From positions 25,126-89,125 of the forward strand of contig NZ_AXVJ01000056.1 in assembly GCF_000482465.1 (NCBI RefSeq): a stretch of DNA of 64,000 nucleotides, given 5' to 3'. Below the pieces are notes generated by a model. It searched no databases, was not told the origin of the DNA, and saw nothing but the letters and a program-made list of their open reading frames with translations. The translations under genes were made by a program, and so were the position numbers. Every line of letters starts with the position of its first letter. The stretch's first letter is position 1. Below, one piece after another: positions 8,215 through 17,014 of this stretch. The stretch is from Runella limosa DSM 17973. GTDB taxonomy: Bacteria; Bacteroidota; Bacteroidia; Cytophagales; Spirosomataceae.

Positions 8215-8436
8215 TTATTTGGAGTGAAAACGTTCTGTAAGTTGCTTCATGTCATTTTTGATTTCCATCAACGTCTCTTCAATACGTTCGTACTGACGAT
8301 GTTGATTTTCTTCAAAAATTCGTCTCCATGTTTGAAGTTCTGTAATGCTACTGTGAATACGTAGCATGAGTGAACCAAGTGCGACAATCCCTCCCGAACA
8401 TACCGCAACTAGAACTTGTGTGATTGATTCTTGCAT
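8215..8436 (-). CDS. Small holin-like membrane protein with coiled coil
   Basis: 73 residues: N-terminal span (about 7-27, VLVAVCSGGIVALGSLMLRI), then a charged coiled coil to the end (HRQYERIEETLMEIKND). It resembles haemolysin XhlA-type phage proteins in arrangement, although the order of coil and span is reversed. Packed 2 nt from its neighbours in the lysis cluster. Confidence 0.65.
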   Translation of the reverse strand: MQESITQVLVAVCSGGIVALGSLMLRIHSSITELQTWRRIFEENQHRQYERIEETLMEIKNDMKQLTERFHSK

Positions 8437-8438
8437 GG

Positions 8439-8705
8439 CTAGTTGTTGTCAGGGGCTTGTTCGTCATCTTCTTTATCATCTGCTCTTAGGTATTCTCGTT
8501 GGGAAATACAAAGGAGGTTTAAGAGCCACGCCATCCAGCTAAAATACTGAGCGGCTTGGGTCACTTCTGAGGGATAAGCGTCACGCAAATCGGCAGGCGC
8601 GTTGGCAAGACCTGTGCTAATTACCCCAAGCGCAACTGAGAAAGCGGCCAATCTGGCAAAAAACAGAGGGGTACGGTCTGAGATAGCTTCAATGATTTTT
8701 TTCAT
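8439..8705 (-). CDS. Holin-like protein with two hydrophobic segments
   Basis: 88 residues from the ATG at 8705 (MKKIIEAISDRTPLFFARL). There are two hydrophobic stretches (about 14-35 and 53-68), then an acidic end (DDKEDDEQAPDNN). Upstream in-frame codons to 8792 overlap the NlpC/P60-like gene and are probably not used. Composition, length and location among wall-degrading enzymes fit a class II holin. Confidence 0.65.
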   Translation of the reverse strand: MKKIIEAISDRTPLFFARLAAFSVALGVISTGLANAPADLRDAYPSEVTQAAQYFSWMAWLLNLLCISQREYLRADDKEDDEQAPDNN

Positions 8706-8737
8706 TTGTGTTGGGTGTGGGGGGTAAAATAATGAGA

Positions 8738-9226
8738 CTATAATGGATTGGCAGGGAGCTGGACAGTTGGGTATTGCAACTGCTGCACCCATTGGTGCAA
8801 TATTTTTGGGGTTACGGTGTTTGGCTGCACGTCGGGAAAGGGTATTGCTGCACTTTTTAGCAGGGCATAGACCACTTCAGAGCAAAACCGATTGTCGGGA
8901 TGAGAAGTAGCTTTGCGTAGAACTTGGCTGTCAAATATCCCACGGTAATTAAACTCTTTGCCTACTTCCTGCATAGCCCGTTGATACAGGTCGGCTTCGT
9001 ATTGAATAGGAAGCCGATACCCTACCCATAATTCTGGATGGGTATAGACATCCTGATAGGGCTTGATATACACCCCGTCTTCTTTCCGCCTTGCCGACAG
9101 CGTTGCCCAGCCGTGTTGCTCAAAAATCAACTCTACATGGACATAATCGTGGCCTTGCACTTTGCGGATAACCTGACCCACAATGGCACTAGAAGACGCT
9201 TTGTAGTTCTCAAATGCAATAATCAT
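8738..9226 (-). CDS. NlpC/P60-superfamily (permuted papain, YiiX-like) enzyme
   Basis: 162 residues with the layout of permuted papain-fold peptidases/amidases: His in DYVHVELIF (about residue 30), the central WVGYRLPI strand, and the Cys of RFCSEVVYALL (about 120), the order H then C typical of the YiiX/YaeF group. Such enzymes cut peptidoglycan stem peptides or lipid/amide bonds. There is no signal peptide. It lies in the lysis/structural run between a holin-like gene and an anchored protein, overlapping the latter by ATGA. Confidence 0.75.
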   Translation of the reverse strand: MIIAFENYKASSSAIVGQVIRKVQGHDYVHVELIFEQHGWATLSARRKEDGVYIKPYQDVYTHPELWVGYRLPIQYEADLYQRAMQEVGKEFNYRGIFDSQVLRKATSHPDNRFCSEVVYALLKSAAIPFPDVQPNTVTPKILHQWVQQLQYPTVQLPANPL

Positions 9227-9780
9227 GGCTGTTGGTTTTTAGCTTTTTTACGGCTTATGCGATAGACGACAAACAACCCACCAAGAATAGCTACGCTACC
9301 AATCCCCCACCAAACCCATTTGGTCGAAGGTGATTCCGTTTCCACCTTTGCCGCACTTTTTACCACGTCTTTTAATAGTGGGAATTTCGGAAATGGCGTC
9401 CCTGACGAAAGGTAGGATTGTATTTCTTTTAGCGAAAAGTCACTCAAATCTATGTTAGAGTTCTTGAGCTGAACAGTTACAGCGATCCATTTTCCTAACG
9501 TCGGCGAATAGACCTCAATCGTATTGTTCGCCTCATTATATCGTGTATTGGGCGTAGCTGGATTGTTAGGGTCAACGACCAAAATCAAGGCCCCCGCGTC
9601 GGCGGCTTTTCCAAAAATACTTTTGGCAACATTGACGATTGTCGTAACTGCCCCATTGGTGGTATTGCCGCCTGTTGTGGTAGTAGTTGTAGTTGTGCCT
9701 GTTGTGGTGGTACTCCCTCCCTCTCCTTCCGCGCTTGGAACGGTTTCTCCTTCCTGTGCGCGGCCTTCGTCATTTAGCAT
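9223..9780 (-). CDS. Tail-anchored late protein with Thr-rich N terminus
   Basis: 185 residues. An N-terminal Gly/Thr tract (including eight Thr in a row) is followed by a beta-rich domain (about 60-105, YSPTLGKWIAVTVQLK), a helical part, one span (about 155-175) and a basic tail SRKKAKNQQP. No signal peptide. The WIAVTVQ segment resembles WIKVAVTVQ in the 207-residue protein at 10210-10833, hinting at a shared SH3-like fold. Member of the tail-anchored set of the late operon. Confidence 0.75.
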   Translation of the reverse strand: MLNDEGRAQEGETVPSAEGEGGSTTTTGTTTTTTTTGGNTTNGAVTTIVNVAKSIFGKAADAGALILVVDPNNPATPNTRYNEANNTIEVYSPTLGKWIAVTVQLKNSNIDLSDFSLKEIQSYLSSGTPFPKFPLLKDVVKSAAKVETESPSTKWVWWGIGSVAILGGLFVVYRISRKKAKNQQP

Positions 9781-9784
9781 CGTT

Positions 9785-10213
9785 TTAGGCTTTTAAGGGT
9801 TCAACTTTAGGGATAGATTTCGATTCTTTGGGCTGCTTGGGTGTCCGAAAGACCATATAGACGACAAATCCTGCCAACAACAACACCCCGCCGACGATGG
9901 CTACTTTGGTGTAGTTAGTGCCTGCTGCTTCTTTTTGGGCAGTAAGTAGGGCTTGCTTTTCTACATCAATTTTTGCGGCGAGTAGTTTGGTCTGCTCTAT
10001 TTCTCCCTGCGCCTCTAGTAATGCTTTTTGTTGCTCAAGGCTTTGGATTTCAAGTTCTTTTTGCTTGGTGGTTTGCTTGTTGGAGAGCCACCCGAATACG
10101 CTCGATGTGATAGCTCCTAAACCTTGGGCAATCCCCGAAACAATACTTCCAGTCCCTCCCGTGGCGGCGTTGATGGCGGCATCTGTGGCCAATCCTGTAG
10201 CTTCTTCGTTCAT
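9785..10213 (-). CDS. Tail-anchored protein with Gly/Ala segment and coiled coil
   Basis: 142 residues. The Gly/Ala-rich amphipathic start (ATDAAINAATGGTGSIVSGI) recalls glycine-zipper or phage internal-membrane proteins. A Gln/Glu/Lys coiled coil follows (about 45-90, TKQKELEIQSLEQQKALL), then a span (about 104-122) and the tail RTPKQPKES. No family recognised; likely a membrane-inserted virion or assembly component. Overlaps its upstream neighbour by 4 nt. Confidence 0.7.
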   Translation of the reverse strand: MNEEATGLATDAAINAATGGTGSIVSGIAQGLGAITSSVFGWLSNKQTTKQKELEIQSLEQQKALLEAQGEIEQTKLLAAKIDVEKQALLTAQKEAAGTNYTKVAIVGGVLLLAGFVVYMVFRTPKQPKESKSIPKVEPLKA

Positions 10214-10833
10214 TTTCTTAGTCTTTTGGGTTTTCTGATTCCAGATAATTGACGTGGTGGATTAGACGGTTGCGTAGATTGGCGCTTTTTGTTTTGTCCC
10301 AGCTTCCATACCACAAGTCCCCCCACAAAAACCAATACGCCACCCACTAGGTACCACATCCAACTACTGCCCATTACCCCGCCACCATTGGCCGTTAGGC
10401 TTGGGTTTGAGCCGTCTTTTGTGACCGCATCAATAAGGGCTTGTTTTTGAGCTTCTTTTTTTGCCGCCGCCGCAGCGGCTGCACTTGCTGCATCCGTCAA
10501 CGCGTCTTCTTGAATCACGAAATCTCCATCTTCTAAGCGCATCCAAAACTCACTTGTGGCCTCTTTCGTTTGGGTTGTTGACGCGTATAAAAATGGCCCA
10601 GCGGCAGGGATGGCCAACAGCCAAGGATTCCGTTTTTGTACTTGAACAGTTACTGCAACTTTAATCCAGCTTCCTGCTGTAGAGCTTATATGCTCTCCCG
10701 TAGCAACTCCAATTACTTCGCCCGTATTAAAAAGCTCCTCAGAACGCGGGGACGTTTTCGAGGCATTAATGTACAATTGGACATTGTCTTTTGCCGCAAC
10801 TAAAACCGTTCCTTCTTGTGGATAACTAGCCAT
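10210..10833 (-). CDS. Tail-anchored SH3-like protein
   Basis: 207 residues. The beta-barrel-like first 110 residues contain SH3-type strands (DNVQLYINASKTSPRSEELF, TGEVIGVATG, GSWIKVAVTVQVQ, FWMRLEDGDFVIQ). An Ala/Lys helix follows (AASAAAAAAAKKEAQ), then a Gly/Ser linker, a span (about 158-179) and a very basic tail ending GIRKPKRLRK. Relates by pattern to the SH3-like late protein at 20952-21671. Probably an exposed membrane-bound virion protein. Confidence 0.75.
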   Translation of the reverse strand: MASYPQEGTVLVAAKDNVQLYINASKTSPRSEELFNTGEVIGVATGEHISSTAGSWIKVAVTVQVQKRNPWLLAIPAAGPFLYASTTQTKEATSEFWMRLEDGDFVIQEDALTDAASAAAAAAAKKEAQKQALIDAVTKDGSNPSLTANGGGVMGSSWMWYLVGGVLVFVGGLVVWKLGQNKKRQSTQPSNPPRQLSGIRKPKRLRK

Positions 10834-11602
10834 TGTTTTGTCTTCTGAATTTTACAATTTTCCAAATGAGTAACCCTAACGATACGACACCAAAGGCAAT
10901 CAGGACGGCACGTTGAAAACGGGCTTGTTGGGCAGTGGTAAGGGTTTCTCCCGTAGCCAAACGCTTGATAACAATCCCGTTCGACGTGTTGTACGCTTGA
11001 TACCATTCGCCCAGGCGTTTGAATGAAATGTACCCGCCCGATGATAAGCTTAACGGGCGCTTAATGGCTCCTGTAAAGCTGTACTGTTTCCCTTCGGTGT
11101 AGGTTAGGTCGTAGAAAGCTGGTAGAAAGAAGTCCGATACCCTGACACCCTCTATTTCGTACCCGTCGTTTGTGGTTTGGCTAGGGTCGGCTATTTCTAC
11201 CAGATATTCTACGTCATTGGTCGGGTCGTTGTCTCTTGGCTCGCCAAAGAACTCGTGCCCTGACATGATTTTATTCCCGTACGGGTTCACCAACATTTCC
11301 ACAATTTCGTGGCTTAACGTCACCGTCCAGTTGGGTTGATAACGCAAGTACGTAATGGGCACACCCTTGGCATCAACTGTATGATACCCGTACACGTCCA
11401 CGTCCAATACTGGTTTAATGAGCGTTTTCCACTCACCCGCTGGTACCTGCGATTCGGTTTCATAGACCTTGATTGTCGCATCTACGCCCCAGTGCGGAGC
11501 TAGGTCGCGGCTCACCTGAATTTGGACGGCATTGGCCGCACGTTTCAGGGCATCAAAGCCTATCAGCGGGGTTTGGGAAACGATGGCAACAACGGGCTTC
11601 AT
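10826..11602 (-). CDS. Tail-anchored protein with HExxE metallopeptidase-like motif
   Basis: 258 residues. The first 215 residues form an alpha/beta domain with TVTLSHEIVEMLVNPYGN (about 112-129), which resembles the SHEVLEMLVDP signature of a Bacteroidota metallopeptidase-like family of unknown activity; an acidic stretch EPRDNDPTNDVEYLVEIADP follows, as usual in that family. After GYISFKRLGEWYQ comes a span (about 229-247) and basic tail KFRRQNNG. Whether it binds metal is untested. It overlaps both neighbours and belongs to the tail-anchored set. Confidence 0.75.
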   Translation of the reverse strand: MKPVVAIVSQTPLIGFDALKRAANAVQIQVSRDLAPHWGVDATIKVYETESQVPAGEWKTLIKPVLDVDVYGYHTVDAKGVPITYLRYQPNWTVTLSHEIVEMLVNPYGNKIMSGHEFFGEPRDNDPTNDVEYLVEIADPSQTTNDGYEIEGVRVSDFFLPAFYDLTYTEGKQYSFTGAIKRPLSLSSGGYISFKRLGEWYQAYNTSNGIVIKRLATGETLTTAQQARFQRAVLIAFGVVSLGLLIWKIVKFRRQNNG

Positions 11603-12198
11603 TATTGGTTTTTTTTGCGTTTTTTACGGAAATAGGAAATAGCCGCAATGGTCACACCCACAATAGCGACCCCTCCGACAATAAGATACAACGTGGTGTT
11701 GTCTTTCTTTGGCTCATCCAATTGCTTGCCGCCGTCAATTACTACCCCTCCTTGACTTGAGCTATCGGATTGGCTTCCGTCTTGGCTGTTACCTGTTGTT
11801 GATTTTACGCCCGTGATGATTCGGGCAACGGAGTCTAAGCCTGACAAGATTTTGTCAATTACGTTGCCCGTCTTTGCTCCTTTGGGGGTTGTATCTCCTG
11901 AAACAAGGCTTGTGTTTGCGGTCAATCCGTAGTTATAGCTTGGATTGGACTTGTACCCTACCGACGCAAGGGGCTGAATGGTCAATTGCTTGTCGATGCT
12001 CAGTGCCCGTCCGTAGGCGTCGGTGAAGTCAACAAACGTGTTGTTCCCGCTTGAGCGCCCAGCGTTGGTAACGACGCCCAGTTCTTGCCCTGAGAAAAAT
12101 GTCCTTGATGGGACGCCATTTTCTAGGGCAGACACAGTTGCTTGGGCAAAGAGTATGTCGCCTACTTGAAGTAGGGTTGTTGTTTTAGTGCCTAACAT
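11602..12198 (-). CDS. Tail-anchored late protein
   Basis: 198 residues. Beta-rich N-terminal domain (about 8-75, VGDILFAQATVSALENGVP, GQELGVVTNAGRSSG) of possible SH3-like fold, a Ser/Gly/Gln linker (NSQDGSQSDSSSQGG), span at about 168-188 and basic tail FRKKRKKNQ. No signal peptide. It lies directly after the fibre gene, so it may anchor or cap that protein; this is inferred from position only. Confidence 0.7.
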   Translation of the reverse strand: MLGTKTTTLLQVGDILFAQATVSALENGVPSRTFFSGQELGVVTNAGRSSGNNTFVDFTDAYGRALSIDKQLTIQPLASVGYKSNPSYNYGLTANTSLVSGDTTPKGAKTGNVIDKILSGLDSVARIITGVKSTTGNSQDGSQSDSSSQGGVVIDGGKQLDEPKKDNTTLYLIVGGVAIVGVTIAAISYFRKKRKKNQ

Positions 12199-12213
12199 GG
12201 TGTGGAGTGATTT

Positions 12214-15200
12214 TTAGAAGAAGTTTTCTGTTTGAAACCCATTCGCATTGCCAGCGCTTATACTGGCCTTCGTCCCTGTACAAATTCGCATATTGTTTCG
12301 GTTGATTATATTGTAATCGTGCGAACCTGTTGCTACTTCAATTTGTATCCCATTTACACAACTTGAAAGGGCTTGGTTATTTAGAATTTGCAAATCTGTT
12401 GTTGCTGTACCTGAAAGGATTGTCGTATTTTTGATGCACCATCCTGAGATATTCTTAAACCTATTATCCATGATTTTTGCGTACTTCACGGCTTGGTTAA
12501 TAGAAATCCCATCTGTTGTATTTGCGAAGTTGTTGTTCGCAATTTTTGCGAATGGTACTTGATTATCTGAATTTGCGTGATAAATCCCCGCAGTTGAATT
12601 GCCCAAGAAATTACATGACTCAATAGTCAAATGTCTAAGTGAGTTCCAAACAGCGTGTATTCCATGAGTCCCTCCATTGAATGTACATTCGCTAACTAAT
12701 ATATCACTACAATAGGTATTAAATGCACTAAATTGGATACCATAATCAGGTGTTTGGAAATCACACTTGTTGAATGTATGGAAACCGTAATCACTACTTT
12801 GAAACTCGGCTTTTTTTAAAAATTTGCATTTCTGGAAATTAACAGCTTTATTCTCAACACTCGCCAGCGTTACCTTATCTTTGAATAAACAGTTCTCAAA
12901 TTTCCCCGATTGAATGCCGTTAAAGCTTACAGGGCTACTGAATACACAATTTTGCACAAGTAAATAACACTCGCCAATACCATAATAAAAATCCGTGGCT
13001 GTTAGATTTGGAGTTAAAAACTGGCAATCTTTAAGTACCGTACTTTTCCCAATTCTAGCTAATCCTAGTGCTAAGTCCTTTACCGTACTACTATCTACAG
13101 TAACATTAGTAAAACTATTAAAGTCGCCTGCTGCCATCGTAATCCCATAGTACGACTTCTTTATTTTTACGTTTTCAAATGTGTTGTAATAACACTCATT
13201 CCCATAAGCAATTCCTGCGGAAAGCCGATAGTTCGCCCCATACACTGTTATTGGGTTATAATACACTGTGTAGTTCCCAGCGTTCTCAACGCTAAAGTTT
13301 CTAACACTTACATAGCTACCTTCTTCAAGGTCAAGCCCAGACAAGGCGGCATTTCTACAATTACAGTCATCGAAATGTACATTCTCACCATAACTTTCGG
13401 GGCGCTCACCTGCTACAGTAAAACAGTGCCTACCGACATTCTCTACACTACAGTTTTTTACATAAATGTTACGAGGGACTTTTAATGCCGTGGCTGAATA
13501 ACCTGCGACATATATACCATCACCTGCTATCATTCCACCGCCTGCTATGTTGGTTATTTTGCAGTTTTCAATGTGAATGTTATCTACATGACCGTTTCGT
13601 TCTTCTACAACAATCCCAAATCCTCCATATCCATTGTCTGATGTAGGTGTAGAAGGGTGCGTTACACCACATTTGTTTATGTATAATCCTTCTATCCGCA
13701 CGTCAGTCGCATTACTTACATACACCCCGTACGCCCATTTAAAACCCGCTGTAATCGCAGTTGTTTGCCCTCCTCCATCAATTTGCAAATCTCGAATTGT
13801 AATATTTTTTAGGGATTGCCCCGAATTATACACATAAAATACTTTTAAGTTGTCGGCATTAACTTTCAATATGCTCTCAGTGCCATTACCAAAAATCATG
13901 CGATTTGAGGGCGGCACCAAATTGCCAGCAATTAAATACGTACCTTTTCCAATATACGTATTGCCTAAATTAAGACAAGCTTGAATGGCGGCATCATCGT
14001 TGACGGCATCGTTGGGCATTCCCCCGAACCATTCTGGTTTAAATGGCCCTGTTACAATTCTTTTAAACCTTGCTCCCGATGCAGTAACTAAGACCGTACC
14101 TGTATTGTCTGTACTCGAAACATCTGTAGCATCGTAATACCATTCGCCTTCTTTTCCAACATCTGTAATAAATACTCTAGGTTTTGCTGTGACATCCCCT
14201 GCAACAAACGCACGCACCTGAGCGACCGAATGATAGCTGTATTTGCCATTCAGAGCCGTTTGCACAGCGGTACTGATAGGTTTATTGGCGTCACTCGTAT
14301 TATCCACATTGGAAAGGCCGACGGCGGTTTTGTCTAAGGTTTGCCACGTTTTGTCGCCACGTCTATACTGAGCCGTTGTTCCTGCTGTAATTGTTGGTTC
14401 TTTCCCATTTAAAGCGGTCTGTGTAGCGGTACTAATTGGCTTATTTAAGTCGCTGGTATTATCAACATTACCAAGCCCCACGGCGGTTTTGTCAAGTGTA
14501 TTCCACGTTTTATCTCCGCGCCAGAACTGAGCCGTTGTTCCTGCTGTAATTGTGGACTCTTTGGCGTTTAAAGCATTTTGTAGGTCAGTTTGGGTACTGA
14601 GTGTCCCCGAAATGCCGCCCCATGTCGGACTCCCACCCGTGGCATCCGCCGACGGTGTCCATGTAGTACCGTTCCATTTTAGCACTTGACCCGTTGCCGC
14701 GCCTGCTTGTGTTATGTCAGAAGGTGGATGATTATGTGTTGCGTTTGCTTTACCTGAAAGTGCAGAACTTACGGCAGTACTGATAGGCTTGTTGGCATCA
14801 CTGGTATTATCAACGTTGCCAAGTCCCACGGCGGTTTTGTCGAGCGCAGTCCACGTTTTATCTCCGCGCCAGTACTGAGCTGTCGTTCCTGCTGTAATTA
14901 TTGGCTCTTTGCCATTTAAAGCGGTCTGTGTAGCGGCACTGATTGGCTTATTTAAGTCGGTGGTATTGTCAACGTTGCCAAGCCCCACCGCAGTTTTGTC
15001 GAGCGCAGTCCACGTTTTGTCTCCGCGCCAGTACTGAGCCGTTGTTCCTGCTGTAATTGTCGGCTCTTTGGCGTTTAAAGCATTTTGTAGGTCAGTTTGT
15101 GTACTAAGTGTACCCGAAATGCCGCCCCACGCAGGACTCCCACCCGTGGCATCTGCTGACGGCACCCAAGCAGTCCCATTCCATTTTAGCACTTGCCCTG

Positions 15201-15447
15201 TGGCCGCGCCTCCTTGTGCTAGGGTTGACAACCCTAGCTGACCTGCTCCGATGTTGGCCGCGCCTGAGTAATCCAATATTTTTCGCAAAGCAAGCTGTAA
15301 CCTTGCGGCTGTGATAAGTTTGGCATTATTGGTAGGCAATAAGCTATCTACCAAGGTTTCGGTTCGCGCTCTTGTAACAACTTGTTGGCCAATTGCGCAG
15401 CTACTTAGCAGTAGCAATAAGGCAAATAATCTAAGGTGTAGTTTCAT
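12214..15447 (-). CDS. Receptor-binding fibre: lipoprotein signal, fibre repeats and beta-helix
   Basis: 1077 residues, the largest late gene. It begins with MKLHLRLFALLLLLSSCAIG, a type II signal with lipobox-like LSSC (Cys 17), so the chain is exported. Residues 80-402 hold phage tail-fibre modules: AATGQVLKWNGT, WGGISGTLSTQTD, four AGTTAQYWRGDKTW and four GLGNVDNT..NKP units. From about 470 (PEWFGGMPNDAVNDDAA) a right-handed parallel beta-helix of the pectate-lyase-3/tailspike type runs to the end. Fibres of tailed phages fold in the cytoplasm, so a Sec/lipoprotein signal here implies assembly in the envelope. Likely binds or digests host surface glycans. Confidence 0.85.
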   Translation of the reverse strand: MKLHLRLFALLLLLSSCAIGQQVVTRARTETLVDSLLPTNNAKLITAARLQLALRKILDYSGAANIGAGQLGLSTLAQGGAATGQVLKWNGTAWVPSADATGGSPAWGGISGTLSTQTDLQNALNAKEPTITAGTTAQYWRGDKTWTALDKTAVGLGNVDNTTDLNKPISAATQTALNGKEPIITAGTTAQYWRGDKTWTALDKTAVGLGNVDNTSDANKPISTAVSSALSGKANATHNHPPSDITQAGAATGQVLKWNGTTWTPSADATGGSPTWGGISGTLSTQTDLQNALNAKESTITAGTTAQFWRGDKTWNTLDKTAVGLGNVDNTSDLNKPISTATQTALNGKEPTITAGTTAQYRRGDKTWQTLDKTAVGLSNVDNTSDANKPISTAVQTALNGKYSYHSVAQVRAFVAGDVTAKPRVFITDVGKEGEWYYDATDVSSTDNTGTVLVTASGARFKRIVTGPFKPEWFGGMPNDAVNDDAAIQACLNLGNTYIGKGTYLIAGNLVPPSNRMIFGNGTESILKVNADNLKVFYVYNSGQSLKNITIRDLQIDGGGQTTAITAGFKWAYGVYVSNATDVRIEGLYINKCGVTHPSTPTSDNGYGGFGIVVEERNGHVDNIHIENCKITNIAGGGMIAGDGIYVAGYSATALKVPRNIYVKNCSVENVGRHCFTVAGERPESYGENVHFDDCNCRNAALSGLDLEEGSYVSVRNFSVENAGNYTVYYNPITVYGANYRLSAGIAYGNECYYNTFENVKIKKSYYGITMAAGDFNSFTNVTVDSSTVKDLALGLARIGKSTVLKDCQFLTPNLTATDFYYGIGECYLLVQNCVFSSPVSFNGIQSGKFENCLFKDKVTLASVENKAVNFQKCKFLKKAEFQSSDYGFHTFNKCDFQTPDYGIQFSAFNTYCSDILVSECTFNGGTHGIHAVWNSLRHLTIESCNFLGNSTAGIYHANSDNQVPFAKIANNNFANTTDGISINQAVKYAKIMDNRFKNISGWCIKNTTILSGTATTDLQILNNQALSSCVNGIQIEVATGSHDYNIINRNNMRICTGTKASISAGNANGFQTENFF
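14242..15210 (-). repeat. 169-residue tandem duplication inside the fibre gene
   Basis: Residues 80-233 and 249-402 of the fibre are near copies, each containing one GQVLKWNGT module and two GDKTW/GNVDNT units. The DNA copies are highly similar, which allows unequal recombination and length variation of the shaft. Confidence 0.8.
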
Positions 15448-15452
15448 GGCTA

Positions 15453-15689
15453 TTAATTAAATTCTAAATCATTGAAGTCGCTGGAGAATGAACCAGTTAC
15501 AGGCGGAATATACGTACTACCCGAACTGCTGTAACTTACTACGGGTTCTATTGGCAAAGCTGCCGTGACAATGGGAGTTGCTTTCTTTGACCGTCTTATC
15601 CACCACCATATTAGTGCGAACAACAACAATAATAATAGCAGAACCCATATCAAACCGTTGCGGTCTTTTTCCTTTTTATCGGCTTTCAT
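15453..15689 (-). CDS. Small N-terminally anchored protein
   Basis: 78 residues: charged start MKADKKEKDRNG, one span (about 14-30), RRSKKA, then an exposed tail with SYSSSGSTYIPPVTGSF. The Ser/Gly/Tyr/Pro linker matches that of other N-anchored late proteins (6892-7812, 17514-17969, 17969-18784). Lies directly upstream of the fibre gene. Confidence 0.65.
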   Translation of the reverse strand: MKADKKEKDRNGLIWVLLLLLLLFALIWWWIRRSKKATPIVTAALPIEPVVSYSSSGSTYIPPVTGSFSSDFNDLEFN

Positions 15690-15695
15690 GGTGCG

Positions 15696-16430
15696 TTAAA
15701 TTTGTGTAACAAAGAGCGTTGTTTTATTGAGCATTGTAACTGCCGTTCCTCCTATTTCACTAGCAAACTGCACTTTAAACGTCCCAGTGGTTGTGCTTTC
15801 GTAAATTAGAGTAGCCTGCCAACAATGCGGAGCATTTACAGGGCTTACCCCTGTGCTTACAAGATTGGCCCCTACTATGCCTCCAGAAGCACTTATGTCA
15901 TAAATCGTCCCCGTTAGCCCACTTGCTATCATACTTCTATTAATTGGAATAGACACGGTGCCTATTATTTTGCCTGTACCATTGGTCAGGAATGCGACAA
16001 TTAATCCTGTTGTAGCTACCGCAGATTGAAACTCACCAAGAATCTCTATTTTATACCTTTTATTGGCAATTGCGTTAAATACAAACCCATCAATATCTGT
16101 ACGAGTTTGAAGGGTAGTGCTTTGGTCGTTTTGTAATTTTATTGCAATTGATTTAGGGCACATTTTCTGCCAGCGCCCAACGGTTATTGAGTTTTGCTTA
16201 ATTATTCCCCCAATTAGGGTATCTTCTTCTTCTGTACTACTACCATTCCAATTAAACAAGCAACCTTGGCTTTTCACAAAGACCTTATCTGTACTTCGTG
16301 GCACTAACGTCTCATTTTGTAGCGCGGATACCGTAGAATAATCTTGAATAGTCCATCTGACTTGGGCTTCTGTGTTAAGCACATAACTTAGCGCAAGTAC
16401 CAGTATTGATATGATTTTGCTTATTTTCAT
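15696..16430 (-). CDS. Exported fibre-like protein (paralogue 3)
   Basis: 244 residues from ATG 16430 (MKISKIISILVLALSYV), a type I signal peptide cleaved near EAQ 23. Residues about 24-95 share a domain with the two following paralogues: STVSALQNETLVPRSTDKVFV, LFNWNGSS and GRWQ. The remaining beta-rich part ends TTLFVTQI. Unlike the other two it carries a signal peptide. Probably a surface fibre or coat component delivered by Sec. Confidence 0.75.
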   Translation of the reverse strand: MKISKIISILVLALSYVLNTEAQVRWTIQDYSTVSALQNETLVPRSTDKVFVKSQGCLFNWNGSSTEEEDTLIGGIIKQNSITVGRWQKMCPKSIAIKLQNDQSTTLQTRTDIDGFVFNAIANKRYKIEILGEFQSAVATTGLIVAFLTNGTGKIIGTVSIPINRSMIASGLTGTIYDISASGGIVGANLVSTGVSPVNAPHCWQATLIYESTTTGTFKVQFASEIGGTAVTMLNKTTLFVTQI

Positions 16431-16434
16431 TTTT

Positions 16435-16947
16435 TTAAGTGTTAAAGTCAATACCGAAATCGGTACTAAACTCACCTCTAATTACTTCGATGACTGCTAC
16501 ATTAATTGTAAGCGCGTTAATAGTAACACCAGCGTTGTTTCTTAAAACAATCCTAACAATTCCGTCTGCAATTACTTCCTTTGAAGTGATTAATAGTCCA
16601 TTGGGTAGTGTATTGGCATTGGTAATAGCAACAATGTTTCCTGAACTAATTAGAACGCCTTCTACGCTTAGGTCTAATACGAAGACATTGCCATCATCCA
16701 GCTTTGCTACATAAGATACCCCGTAGTATTTACCTTCTACTGTTGTGGCTTGCCATCTACCTAATAGAGATACTGAGAGTTGTTCAATTAAGTAGATATT
16801 GTCCGCAATGAGCTGATTCCCTGCAACCCAATGAAACTCCCTATTGAGCGCTTCAACATAGACAAAGTCGTTATTTGTAGGCGCTAATATCTCATTGATT
16901 AGCTCTTCTGCTGTAGAATATCGCCCTTTCTCATGTCTGATTACCAC
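16435..16947 (-). CDS. Fibre-like protein (paralogue 2)
   Basis: 170 residues starting at a GTG (16947) aligned with VIRHEK of the neighbouring paralogue. The N-terminal domain has YSTAEELINEILAPTNNDFVYV, FHWVAG and GRWQ. The C-terminal beta-sandwich has NGLLITSKEVIADGIVRIV. No signal peptide or span. The pair 16435-16947 and 17015-17485 is clearly homologous end to end, separated by a hairpin. Confidence 0.78.
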   Translation of the reverse strand: MVIRHEKGRYSTAEELINEILAPTNNDFVYVEALNREFHWVAGNQLIADNIYLIEQLSVSLLGRWQATTVEGKYYGVSYVAKLDDGNVFVLDLSVEGVLISSGNIVAITNANTLPNGLLITSKEVIADGIVRIVLRNNAGVTINALTINVAVIEVIRGEFSTDFGIDFNT

Positions 16948-16965
16948 GTCTAATGAAGGTTAAAC

Positions 16966-16993
16966 GAGATAGGGGTAAATTTGCCCCTATCTC
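16966..16993 (-). terminator. Hairpin between the two fibre-like paralogues
   Basis: Perfect 10-bp stem GAGATAGGGG (16966-16975) / CCCCTATCTC (16984-16993) with 8-nt loop. The T run is on the plus side; on the minus strand only GTTTAACC follows. It probably acts as an attenuator or mRNA-stabilising 3' end for the upstream gene rather than a full stop. Confidence 0.55.
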
Positions 16994-17014
16994 ATTTTTG
17001 TGACCAGTTACGCT

